Positions 10,107 through 18,345 of a stretch of 34,396 nucleotides of DNA are shown here, in pieces. Below the pieces are notes generated by a model, which had not been told where the DNA came from, did not search any database, and was given only the letters and a program-made list of their open reading frames with translations. The translations under genes and the position numbers were made by a program. The DNA is from Bacteroidales bacterium (GTDB lineage: Bacteria; Bacteroidota; Bacteroidia; Bacteroidales; P3), in the NCBI GenBank assembly GCA_024400415.1, contig JAKSMS010000020.1, forward strand, positions 1-34,396, given 5' to 3'. Position 1 is the first letter of the stretch, and each line of letters opens with the position of its first letter.

Positions 10107-10143
10107 AAAAAGTCATTTTTGTTTTATTTTGGCTATATATTTG

Positions 10144-10542
10144 CGTAACTCTATGAATATCGACACCGCCCCCTCACTCCAGCAGAAGCCGCCGTCGCGT
10201 CTGGCTATTTTCCCCTCCGATTTCCGCCGCTTTCGTGTCGAGGATCTACCTGGCGCATAACTGGCGCATTTCTCCGGGTAATCTCTATGTCAACTCCGGT
10301 GCTAAGGCACGGAGAATATCCAGTCCTTAGGCTTCCTTTGCCCAGGGTTATGGCCCTATACGGTGCGCCCTGTTTCTCTTGCAGTCCATGGCCGGCATAG
10401 TGAACGCCTCGTCCAAAGTCAGCGTCAGAGGGTCCTCATCGCCCACGCTCCTGATGGGCGAAGGGGCAGAACCATCGGTCGGGGTAAGGTGTAGCGTTTT
10501 CCTGCTTGGCATTGCTGTTGATTTTGAATGTTTTGAGAAAAT
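10144..10542. other. Intergenic stretch with no convincing gene
   Basis: I see no reading frame here with a recognisable family or convincing codon use on either strand. A 35-codon plus-strand frame (10153-10260, MNIDTAPSLQQ...) lies just after a TATATTTG box at 10136-10143. A 9-bp direct repeat CTGGCGCAT occurs twice, 2 bp apart, near 10250-10269. The stretch is less AT-rich than the flanking DNA and may be decayed coding or mobile DNA, but I cannot name a source. Confidence 0.5.
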
Positions 10543-10682
10543 CGGGGGACACTGGGGACAGCATTTCTATAACTTTTCATAATGTGGGCAAATGAAGGGT
10601 ATAATTTATTTTAAAATAAATAATCCTCATGAAATGTCACCCTTATAAAATGTTTGAAAAGTGCCGTCCCCACTGTCCCCCG
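10543..10682. mobile_element. 140-bp palindromic element, MITE/REP-like
   Basis: Two 70-bp arms meet exactly between 10612 and 10613 and can be aligned without gaps. By hand I count about 51 of 70 complementary positions. The outer tips are almost perfect (CGGGGGACA[C/G]TGGGGAC[A/G]GCA) and the centre is TTATTTT/AAAATAA. An ungapped palindrome with conserved GC-rich tips is typical of MITEs or of REP-type units mobilised in trans by a RAYT/Y1 transposase. No transposase is in the window and I find no clear target-site duplication. Only one copy is present here, so mobility is inferred. Confidence 0.6.
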
Positions 10683-11068
10683 TTTGAAGAAACTTGCAGA
10701 GAATCAGCGGTTATTCATTTTCGACGTTTATTCGCTTTGCTCATGACGTTTCCTGGGCCTCTGAGTCGGTGGAGATGGATGGCTGGAGTATTTTTTTGAC
10801 TCGGCAGACTAACACCAACTGCAAAACATGGCGTTTTTGGCGTCAAATTTCAATTCTGGCGAATTTTTGACACGATTCCGGTGTCGGTGTACACGGGTGG
10901 CAGATTTTTCGCAGCAGCGTCGAGATTTTGCAAGATGGCGATTTTCCACACAGCCTGGCCCTAGAATGCAAACTCCGACTGTCTAGTTTTGGTGGAACCT
11001 GATGCTAGAGATAAAGTTTTGTTATGTATTGGTTTGGGAGGGGTGTTGTGTTATTGATTAAGGGGAGG
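10683..11068. other. Intergenic stretch with no gene recognised
   Basis: This lies between the palindrome and the CTAG array. I see no supported reading frame on either strand, no hairpin with a U-run, and no RNA gene. It contains scattered CTAG sites near 10983 and 11005 resembling the array that follows. Confidence 0.5.
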
Positions 11069-11147
11069 CTAGGGGTTCTAGTTTTCTAGGGGTTCTAGTT
11101 AACTAGTTTTCTAGTTTTCTAGGGTTTCTAGTCAACTAGTTTTCTAG
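11069..11147. repeat. CTAG-phased tandem array (TTTTCTAG-like)
   Basis: Ten CTAG tetranucleotides occur in 79 bp, separated by only 4 or 5 nt. The spacers are gggtt, tttt, ttaa, ggttt and tcaa, giving an 8-9-bp period. CTAG is generally scarce in bacterial genomes, so the density stands out. The array abuts the downstream flank of the surface-locus terminator. Each CTAG is self-complementary, so the array could also cruciform or bind a repeated dimeric protein (inference). Confidence 0.85.
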
Positions 11148-11191
11148 GATTAAAAAATATAGAGGCGAGGGTCTGTGCGGACCTCGCCTCT
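11148..11191 (-). terminator. Rho-independent terminator of the wza-wzc-ompA block
   Basis: A perfect 10-bp stem (11161-11170 with 11182-11191, AGAGGCGAGG/CCTCGCCTCT) is followed on the minus strand by ATATTTTTTA. It begins about 32 nt past the stop codon of the OmpA-family gene, where an intrinsic terminator is expected. Confidence 0.85.
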
Positions 11192-11223
11192 GGTTGGGAT
11201 TTTTTTTATTCTTTTTGGCTGAC

Positions 11224-14200
11224 TTACTTCGACTTGGTGTCGTTCTGGCCTTCGTTGATGCGATGCCATTTCTCGATGATCTTGGTGATCTCGTGGTTGG
11301 ACAGCACGATGATGGCCGTACGGTTGTTCTCTTGCTGCTCGAACTCGGTGATACCGCCAAGCGGATACATCTCGAGCTGCTCTTCGGGCACGCCATAGCT
11401 GCGGACAAGCACGTCGTAAACGGCCTTGCATCGGTTGGTGGAGAGCAACTTATTGCGCGATACCGAACCGGTCTGGGCATCGGCGGCACCGATGATGTAG
11501 TACTTGAGGTCGGAGCCGGAGCGCTTGAGGCGCAGGGCGAAGTCGTGGAGCACCTTGCGGGCGTTGTAGTCGAGGTCCCACTTGTCGAGCTGGTAGTAGA
11601 CGCGTGCCATAGGCAGGTCGAGCTGTGCGATAGCATCGTTGATCTGGGCCATTGGGTCGGCGTTCATGCGTTCCTGGACGAGGAGTGCCTGGAGGGAGTC
11701 GAGCTGGGTGGTGAGGCCTTCGAGCTGGTAGAGGCGACGTGCATGCTTGGCTGCCTCGAGGGCTGCTGCGAGGTTGTCGGCGGCAGTATTCTCGGCCCTG
11801 ATGCCGAAGGAGCGATTGTCCTTCTGGGAGTCGTCGAGCATCTGGCTGCGGATGCCTCTGAGGCGTTCCATCTCGTAGCGGATCTCGTCGGGGTCGCCCT
11901 GATCCTTGTCGAGGAGGCGCTGGAGGTCGCGGAGGCGGCGGTCGATATCGGCGGTGGTCTCGGTGCGCTGCTGCTGGCGAGCCACGAGGGAGTCTGCTTC
12001 AGCAGGATTCATGCCAGCGCCTTCGATATGGCCTGCCACTACGATGCTGTCGATCTTGGCCTGAACGGCGAGGATCTGATTTTGAACGGCCTGCTCGCTG
12101 CTGCGGGCGCCCATATTGCGGAGGAGTGCGTCGAGCATGCTGCGGATATAGCCGAGGCGGTTGCGGATGCTGGTCTGGTCGTAGGCGCTCTGGGCTGCCA
12201 CGAGGGGACTGAGGGTATTGTTGACGTCGTCCACCCTCTTATCGGCATTGGCCTTCTTGGAGGCCGACTTGAGGGCGTCGCGCTGCTGCTTGAGCTTGTT
12301 GATCTCGATGGTGAGCTGGCGAGGGTCGCCGCTGCCGCGCTCGAAGCGCTTGTTGAGAGAAGCGATGCGGCGGTCGAGGAAGGCGATGGAATCCTGACGG
12401 GCCATCTGCTCGGACACGAGGGCCCTGAGCTGGTCGACAGTAAGGGTGGTGGTGCTCTCGCCTATATTCTTATTAATAATATCGATTTCGGCCTTGGTAG
12501 CATGGATCTGCTCGCGTACCTCATCCTGGGTAGCGGTTGGGCTGTCGAGCTTGGACTGGAGGGCCTCCATCTTGCGGTCGAGGGCGTCGATGAGGCTGCG
12601 GTAGCTGACATGCTTGGCGGCGAGCTGGGCTGCCTCGAAGGGGTTGAGGTTGCCGTGGTCGTCGGTCACGCCGTGGCTGACGTTGTCGTCCTCAGCCTGG
12701 TCGATGATATCTTGGCGGAGGGTGGCGAGGCGCTTGATTTCGGCCTTGATCTGGTCGGGGTTGCCTTCGCCGTTTTCAAGCTTGCGCTGGAGCTCGGCCA
12801 TCTGGCGTTCGAGACTTTGGATATTGTCAAGGCGCTTGAGCTGGCGGTCGAGGAGTGCCTGGGCATCGCTGCTGTTGAGGCTGAGGCCGCCCACGTCGAC
12901 GCTGCGGTTGATGCTGTCGAGAGCCTGACGGGCGGTGGAGATATAGTCCATCAGCTCCTTAGGATCGAGGTTGTTGGTGGAGATGCCGAGCTGGGCATCG
13001 TCGAGCACGCCGAGCACTTGGTCGACGGTGCGGCGGATGGCAGACTGCTCGGTAGCGGCCTGTGCTGCCACGTATGGAGAGAGGGTGCCCTTCTCGTTGT
13101 CGATGAGGTTGTCGGTATTGTCCTTCTTAGCCACATCGGAGAGGCGGTCGATCTCGTTGCGGAGTCGGTCGAGTTCGGCGCGGTTCTGGCTGGTGTTGCC
13201 GTCGCCGATGACGGCGATCTGGAGCGCCATCATCTGATCGGACATGCGCTGGATGGAGTCGCGGCGCTGGCGCTGACGGGCGAGCAGGGATCCGAGTTCG
13301 GACTTAGAGAGGCCGGTGCCGCTCTCGGAGAGGTTGCCCTGGAGGGCGTTGATTTCGGTGCGTACAGACTCGATCTGGGCGCTTACGGCCTGGCGGTCGA
13401 CGGCGTTGTTGTCGAGTTTTTGCTGCAGGAGTGCCAGCTGGCGGTAGAGGCCGCCGAGGAGGTCGTTGTAGAGCACGTGGCGGTAAGCCGTCTGGGAGGC
13501 ATCGAGTGGGGAGTAGAGGCCCTGTTCGTCGTCGATGCCGTATTCGTAGTTGTCGACTTCAGCATTGTCGAGCAGCAGCTCGCGCTGGTCGAGGATCTGG
13601 GCTATCTCGGACTTGATCTTGGCGGGGTTGCCGAGGTCCTTGGAGAGGTCGGACTGCAGGCGTGCGAGGCGGCCGGCGAGGAGGTCGAGGGAATCCTGGC
13701 GGGTGAGCTGGCGGCCTACGAGTTCGCGGGCGAGTTCGAGGGTGAGCGGCGTGCGGCCGCGCTCGATCTTCTTGATGAGGCTCTCGATCTCGTGCTGAGC
13801 CTCGTCGATCTGGGCGAGGATAGAGGTATTGTCGTTGCCCTTAGAGGAGAGGATGCGCTGGAGGGAGTCGAGCTGGCGGTTGAGGTTGCGGACAGCAGCC
13901 AGGTTGGCAGCGGCTTCGGCATCGCCTTCCTGACCAAGGCTTTCCATCTGCACCACGAGGGTGTCGATGCGGCTTTCGAGGTAGGAGATACGCTCGTTGT
14001 TGGCAGGGAGGAACTGATGGTGCACAATAGCGGTATAGGTGCGGCCTGTGCGTGGGTCGACCTTTGTGACGCGCTTGATCATATTGAATCGCGCACCCAC
14101 CTGAAGGGTAGGCATAAAGTCGAAGATGCCGGACTGATGGGAGGCATCAGACACGGTAGGGGAATAGTCGAGGGAGCCACGGGCCATCTTGAGGGAGGCG

Positions 14201-14913
14201 GTGGCGTGGAGGGTGAGGATCTTGAAGACGCGGTATTCGAGTCCGAGTCCGGCCATGAAATGGAGCTCGAAATTGCGGCGGAAGGAGCCTTCGGGATAGG
14301 TGGAGAAAGCGCGAGGATTGCGCTGGCCGCCATAGAGCATGGAGTAGCCGAGGCCTACGGGGGTCATCACATGGAGGCGCTTCTGGTCGCCGATCTCGTA
14401 GCCATTGAAGAGGTTGGTCCACTCGATGTAGACCAATCCGGTGAGCGATATACCGTTGATGGTGAAGGGCTCGTACTCATAGAAGGTGCCTGGGAAGGGC
14501 TCGGTGAGCGACACGGTGGGGGTGTTGGTAAAGTCCACCCAGGGGTGAGGGCCGTAGCGGGTCTGGCCATGCATGCCGTAGGCTTGGAGGTTGAGGGCCA
14601 CAGCCACATCGGGGATAACCCACTTACCTATCTCGGCATAGAGGTTGTAGTCCAAAGAATTGAAACGAGCCGAACGGACATATTCGTTGCCGATATAGGT
14701 CTGGCCGCCGACGCCGCCTTCGATATACCAGTTGTCGAAAGGCGAAGCCACGATATACTGGAGGGTATCGCGGTCGGCACCAAGGTAGAGGCCGAAGCCA
14801 CGCTTGTGGGTCTTGCCATCGCCTTTGGTGGTGCGAGTTCCGCTCAGGTTCTGGGCCATGACGCTGGAAGAACAGAGCAGCAGTGCGAGTAGTATGAACG
14901 AGATCTTTTTCAT
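11224..14913 (-). CDS. OmpA-family outer-membrane protein with long helical repeat region (1229 aa)
   Basis: The start is the ATG at 14913. It gives a clean signal peptide (MKKISFILLALLLCSSSVMA-QN) and has AGGTAAAG just upstream; longer frames would run back inside wzc. Residues about 40-280 look like an outer-membrane beta-barrel, with alternating aromatic and glycine-rich strands. Residues about 305-1095 are predicted helical and coiled-coil rich, with five copies (the last partial) of a 144-145-residue repeat. Residues about 1100-1205 are an OmpA-like peptidoglycan-binding domain (VYYQLDKWDLDYNARKVL). Asp1145 and Arg1161 occupy the positions that bind diaminopimelate in OmpA. It lies 64 nt after wzc and before a terminator, so it is probably co-transcribed with wza and wzc. 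I infer that it anchors or spans the envelope around the polysaccharide exporter. The barrel call is the least certain part. Confidence 0.85.
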   Translation of the reverse strand: MKKISFILLALLLCSSSVMAQNLSGTRTTKGDGKTHKRGFGLYLGADRDTLQYIVASPFDNWYIEGGVGGQTYIGNEYVRSARFNSLDYNLYAEIGKWVIPDVAVALNLQAYGMHGQTRYGPHPWVDFTNTPTVSLTEPFPGTFYEYEPFTINGISLTGLVYIEWTNLFNGYEIGDQKRLHVMTPVGLGYSMLYGGQRNPRAFSTYPEGSFRRNFELHFMAGLGLEYRVFKILTLHATASLKMARGSLDYSPTVSDASHQSGIFDFMPTLQVGARFNMIKRVTKVDPRTGRTYTAIVHHQFLPANNERISYLESRIDTLVVQMESLGQEGDAEAAANLAAVRNLNRQLDSLQRILSSKGNDNTSILAQIDEAQHEIESLIKKIERGRTPLTLELARELVGRQLTRQDSLDLLAGRLARLQSDLSKDLGNPAKIKSEIAQILDQRELLLDNAEVDNYEYGIDDEQGLYSPLDASQTAYRHVLYNDLLGGLYRQLALLQQKLDNNAVDRQAVSAQIESVRTEINALQGNLSESGTGLSKSELGSLLARQRQRRDSIQRMSDQMMALQIAVIGDGNTSQNRAELDRLRNEIDRLSDVAKKDNTDNLIDNEKGTLSPYVAAQAATEQSAIRRTVDQVLGVLDDAQLGISTNNLDPKELMDYISTARQALDSINRSVDVGGLSLNSSDAQALLDRQLKRLDNIQSLERQMAELQRKLENGEGNPDQIKAEIKRLATLRQDIIDQAEDDNVSHGVTDDHGNLNPFEAAQLAAKHVSYRSLIDALDRKMEALQSKLDSPTATQDEVREQIHATKAEIDIINKNIGESTTTLTVDQLRALVSEQMARQDSIAFLDRRIASLNKRFERGSGDPRQLTIEINKLKQQRDALKSASKKANADKRVDDVNNTLSPLVAAQSAYDQTSIRNRLGYIRSMLDALLRNMGARSSEQAVQNQILAVQAKIDSIVVAGHIEGAGMNPAEADSLVARQQQRTETTADIDRRLRDLQRLLDKDQGDPDEIRYEMERLRGIRSQMLDDSQKDNRSFGIRAENTAADNLAAALEAAKHARRLYQLEGLTTQLDSLQALLVQERMNADPMAQINDAIAQLDLPMARVYYQLDKWDLDYNARKVLHDFALRLKRSGSDLKYYIIGAADAQTGSVSRNKLLSTNRCKAVYDVLVRSYGVPEEQLEMYPLGGITEFEQQENNRTAIIVLSNHEITKIIEKWHRINEGQNDTKSK
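11719..13710 (-). repeat. Five length-locked 144-145-residue protein repeats within the OmpA-family gene
   Basis: A conserved Gln in the ARQ..R.DS-type motif falls at residues 402, 547, 691, 836 and 980, giving spacings of 145, 144, 145 and 144. A second marker (Gln in L.P..AAQ) falls at 474, 618, 763 and 908. Each unit has an ARQ..R.DS helix, a G..DP..I..EI..LR helix, a DN...G.....L.P..AAQ turn, and a QI...A.IDSI helix. The fifth copy is cut short where the OmpA domain begins. The units have diverged in sequence but kept their length. Confidence 0.85.
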
Positions 14914-14977
14914 CTTTACCTGAAGGTAATTGTATTGTTTCTTACTTATTGATGCGTCTTTATTATACGTATTAATT

Positions 14978-17452
14978 CTATTTTTGTTTCTTTTCTGACT
15001 CATTTTCTTCCTCCTCGTCGGATGAGTGGTCGGAATCGTAGCCGTAGCCATAACCGTAGCCATAGCCGTAACCGTAGCCATAACCGTAGCCATAGCCGTA
15101 ACCGTAGCCATAGCCGTAGCCGCTGCCATAGCGACGCTCGAGGCGAGGAATCTTCTTGTACTTAACAGCATTGAGCACAAGCGACATGTTGGGGAGGATA
15201 TTCTCCTTGTAGAGCGCCTCTACGTCGGGGACCATACGCTTATCGAAGAGGCCGGAACGCACCACGAAGAGGGTGTTGTCGACCAGGTGCTTCACCACGT
15301 CGGTATCCACGACCATGCCGACAGGGGCGCTATCGAAGATGATATAGTCGTAACGCTGACGAAGGTCGGCGATAAGATTGTCCATAACAGGATTGTCGAG
15401 CAGCTCGGCGGGGTTGGGCGGGATGGATCCGGAGAAGATGGCATCAACGCCAGGGGCCAGCACATCGTGGGTGATGATGTCCTCGTAGCTCTCCACCTTG
15501 CCGGACAGATAGCCCGAGAGGCCGGGCTTGCGGCGGCTATAGAACTCGCGGGTAAGAGAGGCCTTGCGGAGATCGAGGTCGAAGATGATGGTGCGCTTCT
15601 TGGCGATGGCCAGACCGGCGGCCAGGTTGGAGGAGATGAAGGTCTTGCCGGAACCTGGGGTGAAGGAGGTGACCATGATGACGCGGCCGCCCTGATGATC
15701 GGAACGGAGGAACTCAACCTGGGAACGCAGCATGCGGAAGGCCTCGGAGATGACGTCCTGCTTCTTGTCGACCACGACGATGGGTCGGTCGTCCTCCTTG
15801 CGGCGGAGGGGTATCTCGCAGAGGAACGGCACGGTGATCATCTGTGCCATGTCGCGATAGAAGCGGATGCGGGTGTCGAGCACCTTGCGCAGGAAGAAGT
15901 AGCCCACGGGAATCATCAGTCCTATGAGGAGGAACGTGGTGATGGTCTTGGGTCCGTTAGGAGCAATCGGGGTCTTGTTCACGCGGGCCTCGTCGATGAT
16001 CTTGGCGTTGCCCTCGATGGAAGGCTGGCTGATCATGAGTTCCTCGCGCTTGGTAAGCAGGGCCAGGTAGATGCTTTCCTTCACCTTCTGGCGACGCTCT
16101 ACGTTATCAATATATACTTGCTGGGTAGGCACCTTCGACATCTCGTAGTTGGCCTTGGCGACAGCCTGCTGGGCGTCGGAAAGGCGGTCGGTGATGGTGC
16201 TGATATACACAGCCAAGAGGCTAACGATATTGGACTTGAGGTTCTCCTGGTCCTGACGGAGGCCTATCACCACAGGGTTGCGGGAGGTGTTTTCATATTT
16301 CGAGATCTTGAGCACGAGGTCGTTGTAGCTGCTCACGGCCGACATCACGTTGTCGTTGCCCACCGAGATTCCGGGAGGGATGAGCTTGTTGTCGGAATTT
16401 TCGGCCACGAACTTCTGCAGATAGCGGGCCGTGGAGAGCTGGCGCTTGAGTTCCTCGAGGGCCTCGGACGACTGGATGCTGTTGGCCATGGAGTTCTGGC
16501 CATAGAGGCTGAGGTCGACCAGGTTGTTGCGGGACTTGAAGGAGGCGAGCTCGCTTTCCTGGGAACCGAGTTCCACATTGAGGATGCCCACGCGCTCGTT
16601 AATATAGTCGTAGGTCTCGGCGATGATGCGCTTCTTGTCCTTCACGGCGTCGCCGTTGTAAACGCGGATAACCTCGTTGATGAGGTCGGCGGCGCGCTGA
16701 GGCGACACGTCGTTGAGGACGATGTTGACGATGGAGTTCTTATCATCGTCGCGGTTTACCGAGATGGAGCCGCGATAATAGTCGGCAACGGAATTGAGGT
16801 TGTTGTGGGACACATGCACCACCTCATTGTAGTAAGAGGGAGTGTAGAACCAGGTGGAGGAGACCACGAAAGTGCCCACGGGGGTAGGCACGGTGTCGCC
16901 CAAGCGGGTGATGAACGGGTCGAAGTTGGCGCCCGACACCTTCACGCGATGCTTGTCGATAGGCATCACGTCGATGGTGAAGTCGCTGTTCTCATCCACG
17001 TCGAGGAACTCGACCTGCACTGGCGACTCGGTGTAGAGGTCCCTCATGCGGCGCATCAGGCGGGTCTTGACGGCATACTTCACGTTGAGGTGGAGGTTGC
17101 TCACGGCTTCGTGCATGGTGGTTTTGGAGGTGAGGATCATCACCTCGTTGTTGATAGTGGTGGCGTAGAAGCGCTCGGGAGTGTTGGACACCTTGATGGT
17201 GGCCTCGCGGGAGGCGTTGTCGGCCTGCTGTCCGCCACGAATCAGCACCTTGGCAGAACTTTGGTAGATAGGAACCTGACGATGTACCTGATAAACGCCG
17301 ATGGCTGCGCCGGCACCCGCAAAGAGCAGCAGGATGGGCAGGTTGCGCAGCAAGAGATAGAGCACATCTTTGATGTGGAAGGACTGACCCGACTTGGTTT
17401 CGTTCAAGAAGGAGAGGTCTTCGCCCTGTTTGTTGTTAGCGGTTTCTTCCAT
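14978..17452 (-). CDS. wzc: Wzc-type polysaccharide co-polymerase and BY-family tyrosine kinase (824 aa)
   Basis: This inner-membrane protein controls polysaccharide chain length and export by cycles of tyrosine autophosphorylation. A Wzz-like periplasmic domain lies between transmembrane segments at about residues 33-54 and 504-522, with coiled-coil stretches at about 285-345 and 420-475. The cytoplasmic kinase carries Walker A TPGSGKT (598-604), Walker A' IIFDLDLR (622-629) and Walker B YIIFDSAP (703-710), plus PPNPAELLDN (678-687) common to the family. The C-terminal Tyr cluster is very unusual: YGS, then (GY)14 at residues 778-805, then an acidic and Lys-rich tail. The gene follows wza by 9 nt. 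Kinase and co-polymerase are fused in one chain, as in proteobacterial Wzc. Confidence 0.95.
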   Translation of the reverse strand: MEETANNKQGEDLSFLNETKSGQSFHIKDVLYLLLRNLPILLLFAGAGAAIGVYQVHRQVPIYQSSAKVLIRGGQQADNASREATIKVSNTPERFYATTINNEVMILTSKTTMHEAVSNLHLNVKYAVKTRLMRRMRDLYTESPVQVEFLDVDENSDFTIDVMPIDKHRVKVSGANFDPFITRLGDTVPTPVGTFVVSSTWFYTPSYYNEVVHVSHNNLNSVADYYRGSISVNRDDDKNSIVNIVLNDVSPQRAADLINEVIRVYNGDAVKDKKRIIAETYDYINERVGILNVELGSQESELASFKSRNNLVDLSLYGQNSMANSIQSSEALEELKRQLSTARYLQKFVAENSDNKLIPPGISVGNDNVMSAVSSYNDLVLKISKYENTSRNPVVIGLRQDQENLKSNIVSLLAVYISTITDRLSDAQQAVAKANYEMSKVPTQQVYIDNVERRQKVKESIYLALLTKREELMISQPSIEGNAKIIDEARVNKTPIAPNGPKTITTFLLIGLMIPVGYFFLRKVLDTRIRFYRDMAQMITVPFLCEIPLRRKEDDRPIVVVDKKQDVISEAFRMLRSQVEFLRSDHQGGRVIMVTSFTPGSGKTFISSNLAAGLAIAKKRTIIFDLDLRKASLTREFYSRRKPGLSGYLSGKVESYEDIITHDVLAPGVDAIFSGSIPPNPAELLDNPVMDNLIADLRQRYDYIIFDSAPVGMVVDTDVVKHLVDNTLFVVRSGLFDKRMVPDVEALYKENILPNMSLVLNAVKYKKIPRLERRYGSGYGYGYGYGYGYGYGYGYGYGYGYGYGYDSDHSSDEEEENESEKKQK
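15038..15130 (-). repeat. Tandem repeat encoding the (GY)14 tail of Wzc
   Basis: Alternating Tyr (TAC/TAT) and Gly (GGC/GGT) codons form a 6-bp repeat. The synonymous choices recur every 30 bp for about three cycles, a sign of expansion by duplication. Slippage by 6 or 30 bp keeps the frame, so Tyr number can change without destroying the kinase. Confidence 0.9.
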
Positions 17453-17461
17453 GATGACTGA

Positions 17462-18250
17462 TTATTTCGATTTATAAAGCAGGTAAGTAGTGATCATCGT
17501 GACGAATGAGACGCTGGTGGAAACCCATCCGAGCCAGTAGGACACCTCGCTGCGGGCATTGCCGCCGTTGACCGACTGGGTGATGATGAAGTCGTTCTGC
17601 TGAAGCATGAAGTAGGGGTCGTCGAACACCTTGGAGGAACGAGGGTCGAGGTAGCGCATGGTCATGCGGCCGTTGACCTCGCGGAGCACGGCGATCTTAT
17701 CACGACGAGTGAAGAGGCTCAAGTCGCCCGAGAGTGCCAGCGCTTCGAGGAAGGTGCAGCGCTCGTTGGAGATGGTGATTGCCTTGCCGCCGTCGGCACC
17801 CAAGAAGAAAATCTTGAAATTGGAAAAGCGCACCTGCACGTATGGGTCGGAGATGTAGTCGTCGGCCTCGAGGCGAGTGGCGATGGCCTCCTGAAGCTGA
17901 AGGCGAGTCATGCCCTGCACATAGATGGTACCCAACACCGGGAACTGGATGTTGCCATTGACGTCGACCAAGTAGGTAGAACCATTGGTACCAGAACCGC
18001 CTCCCATGCCTTGGGTGTTGAGATTGAAAGGCTTAGCGAGCTCTTGGTCACGAGCCGACACCACGATAGACAATTCGTCATAGGGGCTGATGGTGGCCTC
18101 AAAACGATTCTCAAGCTGGATTTGAGTCTCATGCTCCATATCCTGCAAATAGTTGACTCTCTTAGGAGTAACGCAAGAAGTAGCCAGCAAAAGCGTGGCT
18201 AAAAGGGCCATAAGAAGGCTGCGAGGGTTGCTGTTTTTGATTCGAATCAT
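17462..18250 (-). CDS. wza: Wza-type polysaccharide export lipoprotein (262 aa)
   Basis: This outer-membrane export channel protein works with Wzc. The frame is open up to 18394, but I chose the ATG at 18250 because it gives a textbook lipoprotein signal (MIRIKNSNPR, SLLMALLATLLLA, then TS-C26). A consensus promoter at 18316-18345 would also start transcription downstream of 18394. The ATG at 18277 is a second option. The polysaccharide export domain follows (ISPYDELSIVVSARD, then YLVDVNGNIQFPVLGTIYV), then an SLBB-like segment (VRFSNFKIFFLGADGG, FLEALALSGDL). A C-terminal hydrophobic segment (residues about 238-258) is the usual membrane anchor of this family. It lies 9 nt upstream of wzc. 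Confidence 0.92.
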   Translation of the reverse strand: MIRIKNSNPRSLLMALLATLLLATSCVTPKRVNYLQDMEHETQIQLENRFEATISPYDELSIVVSARDQELAKPFNLNTQGMGGGSGTNGSTYLVDVNGNIQFPVLGTIYVQGMTRLQLQEAIATRLEADDYISDPYVQVRFSNFKIFFLGADGGKAITISNERCTFLEALALSGDLSLFTRRDKIAVLREVNGRMTMRYLDPRSSKVFDDPYFMLQQNDFIITQSVNGGNARSEVSYWLGWVSTSVSFVTMITTYLLYKSK

Positions 18251-18315
18251 AGTGTTCAAGACTTTTGTTTTGCCCATTTTGGGCGTCGCGCGATGTTCTT
18301 TAAACGGCAAAAAAG

Positions 18316-18345
18316 CAAATATATTATATAAAAAACATTGACAAA
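18316..18345 (-). promoter_or_regulatory. Predicted promoter of wza-wzc-ompA
   Basis: The minus strand has TTTG (18345-18342), an 18-nt spacer, then TATATTTG (18323-18316), an excellent match to the Bacteroidota -33/-7 consensus. Transcription would start near 18309, about 59 nt before the chosen wza ATG. It splits the polysaccharide locus into two transcription units. Confidence 0.65.

Noticed and set aside
10379..10582. A 67-codon plus-strand frame (MQSMAGIVNASSK...)
   Set aside because: It runs into the left arm of the 140-bp palindrome, has no recognisable family and no start signal, so it is probably fortuitous.
11194..14892. A 1232-codon open frame on the plus strand
   Set aside because: It is antisense to the OmpA-family gene along its whole length and its translation is low-complexity (Val, Leu, Glu, Ala, Gly rich). 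It arises from the codon bias of the real gene. The minus strand has a signal peptide, an OmpA domain, an upstream operon and a terminator.
15038..15130. Possible CRISPR-like or satellite array
   Set aside because: The repeat is coding, in frame with wzc, without spacers.
14914..15180. N-terminal extension of the OmpA-family protein
   Set aside because: The extension overlaps wzc and mostly translates its GY repeat in another frame (MATVTAMATV...). The ATG at 14913 gives a perfect signal peptide.
15026..17461. An 811-codon open frame on the plus strand
   Set aside because: It lies opposite wzc, whose Walker motifs are unmistakable. The plus-strand product is His/Val/Asp-rich with no family features.
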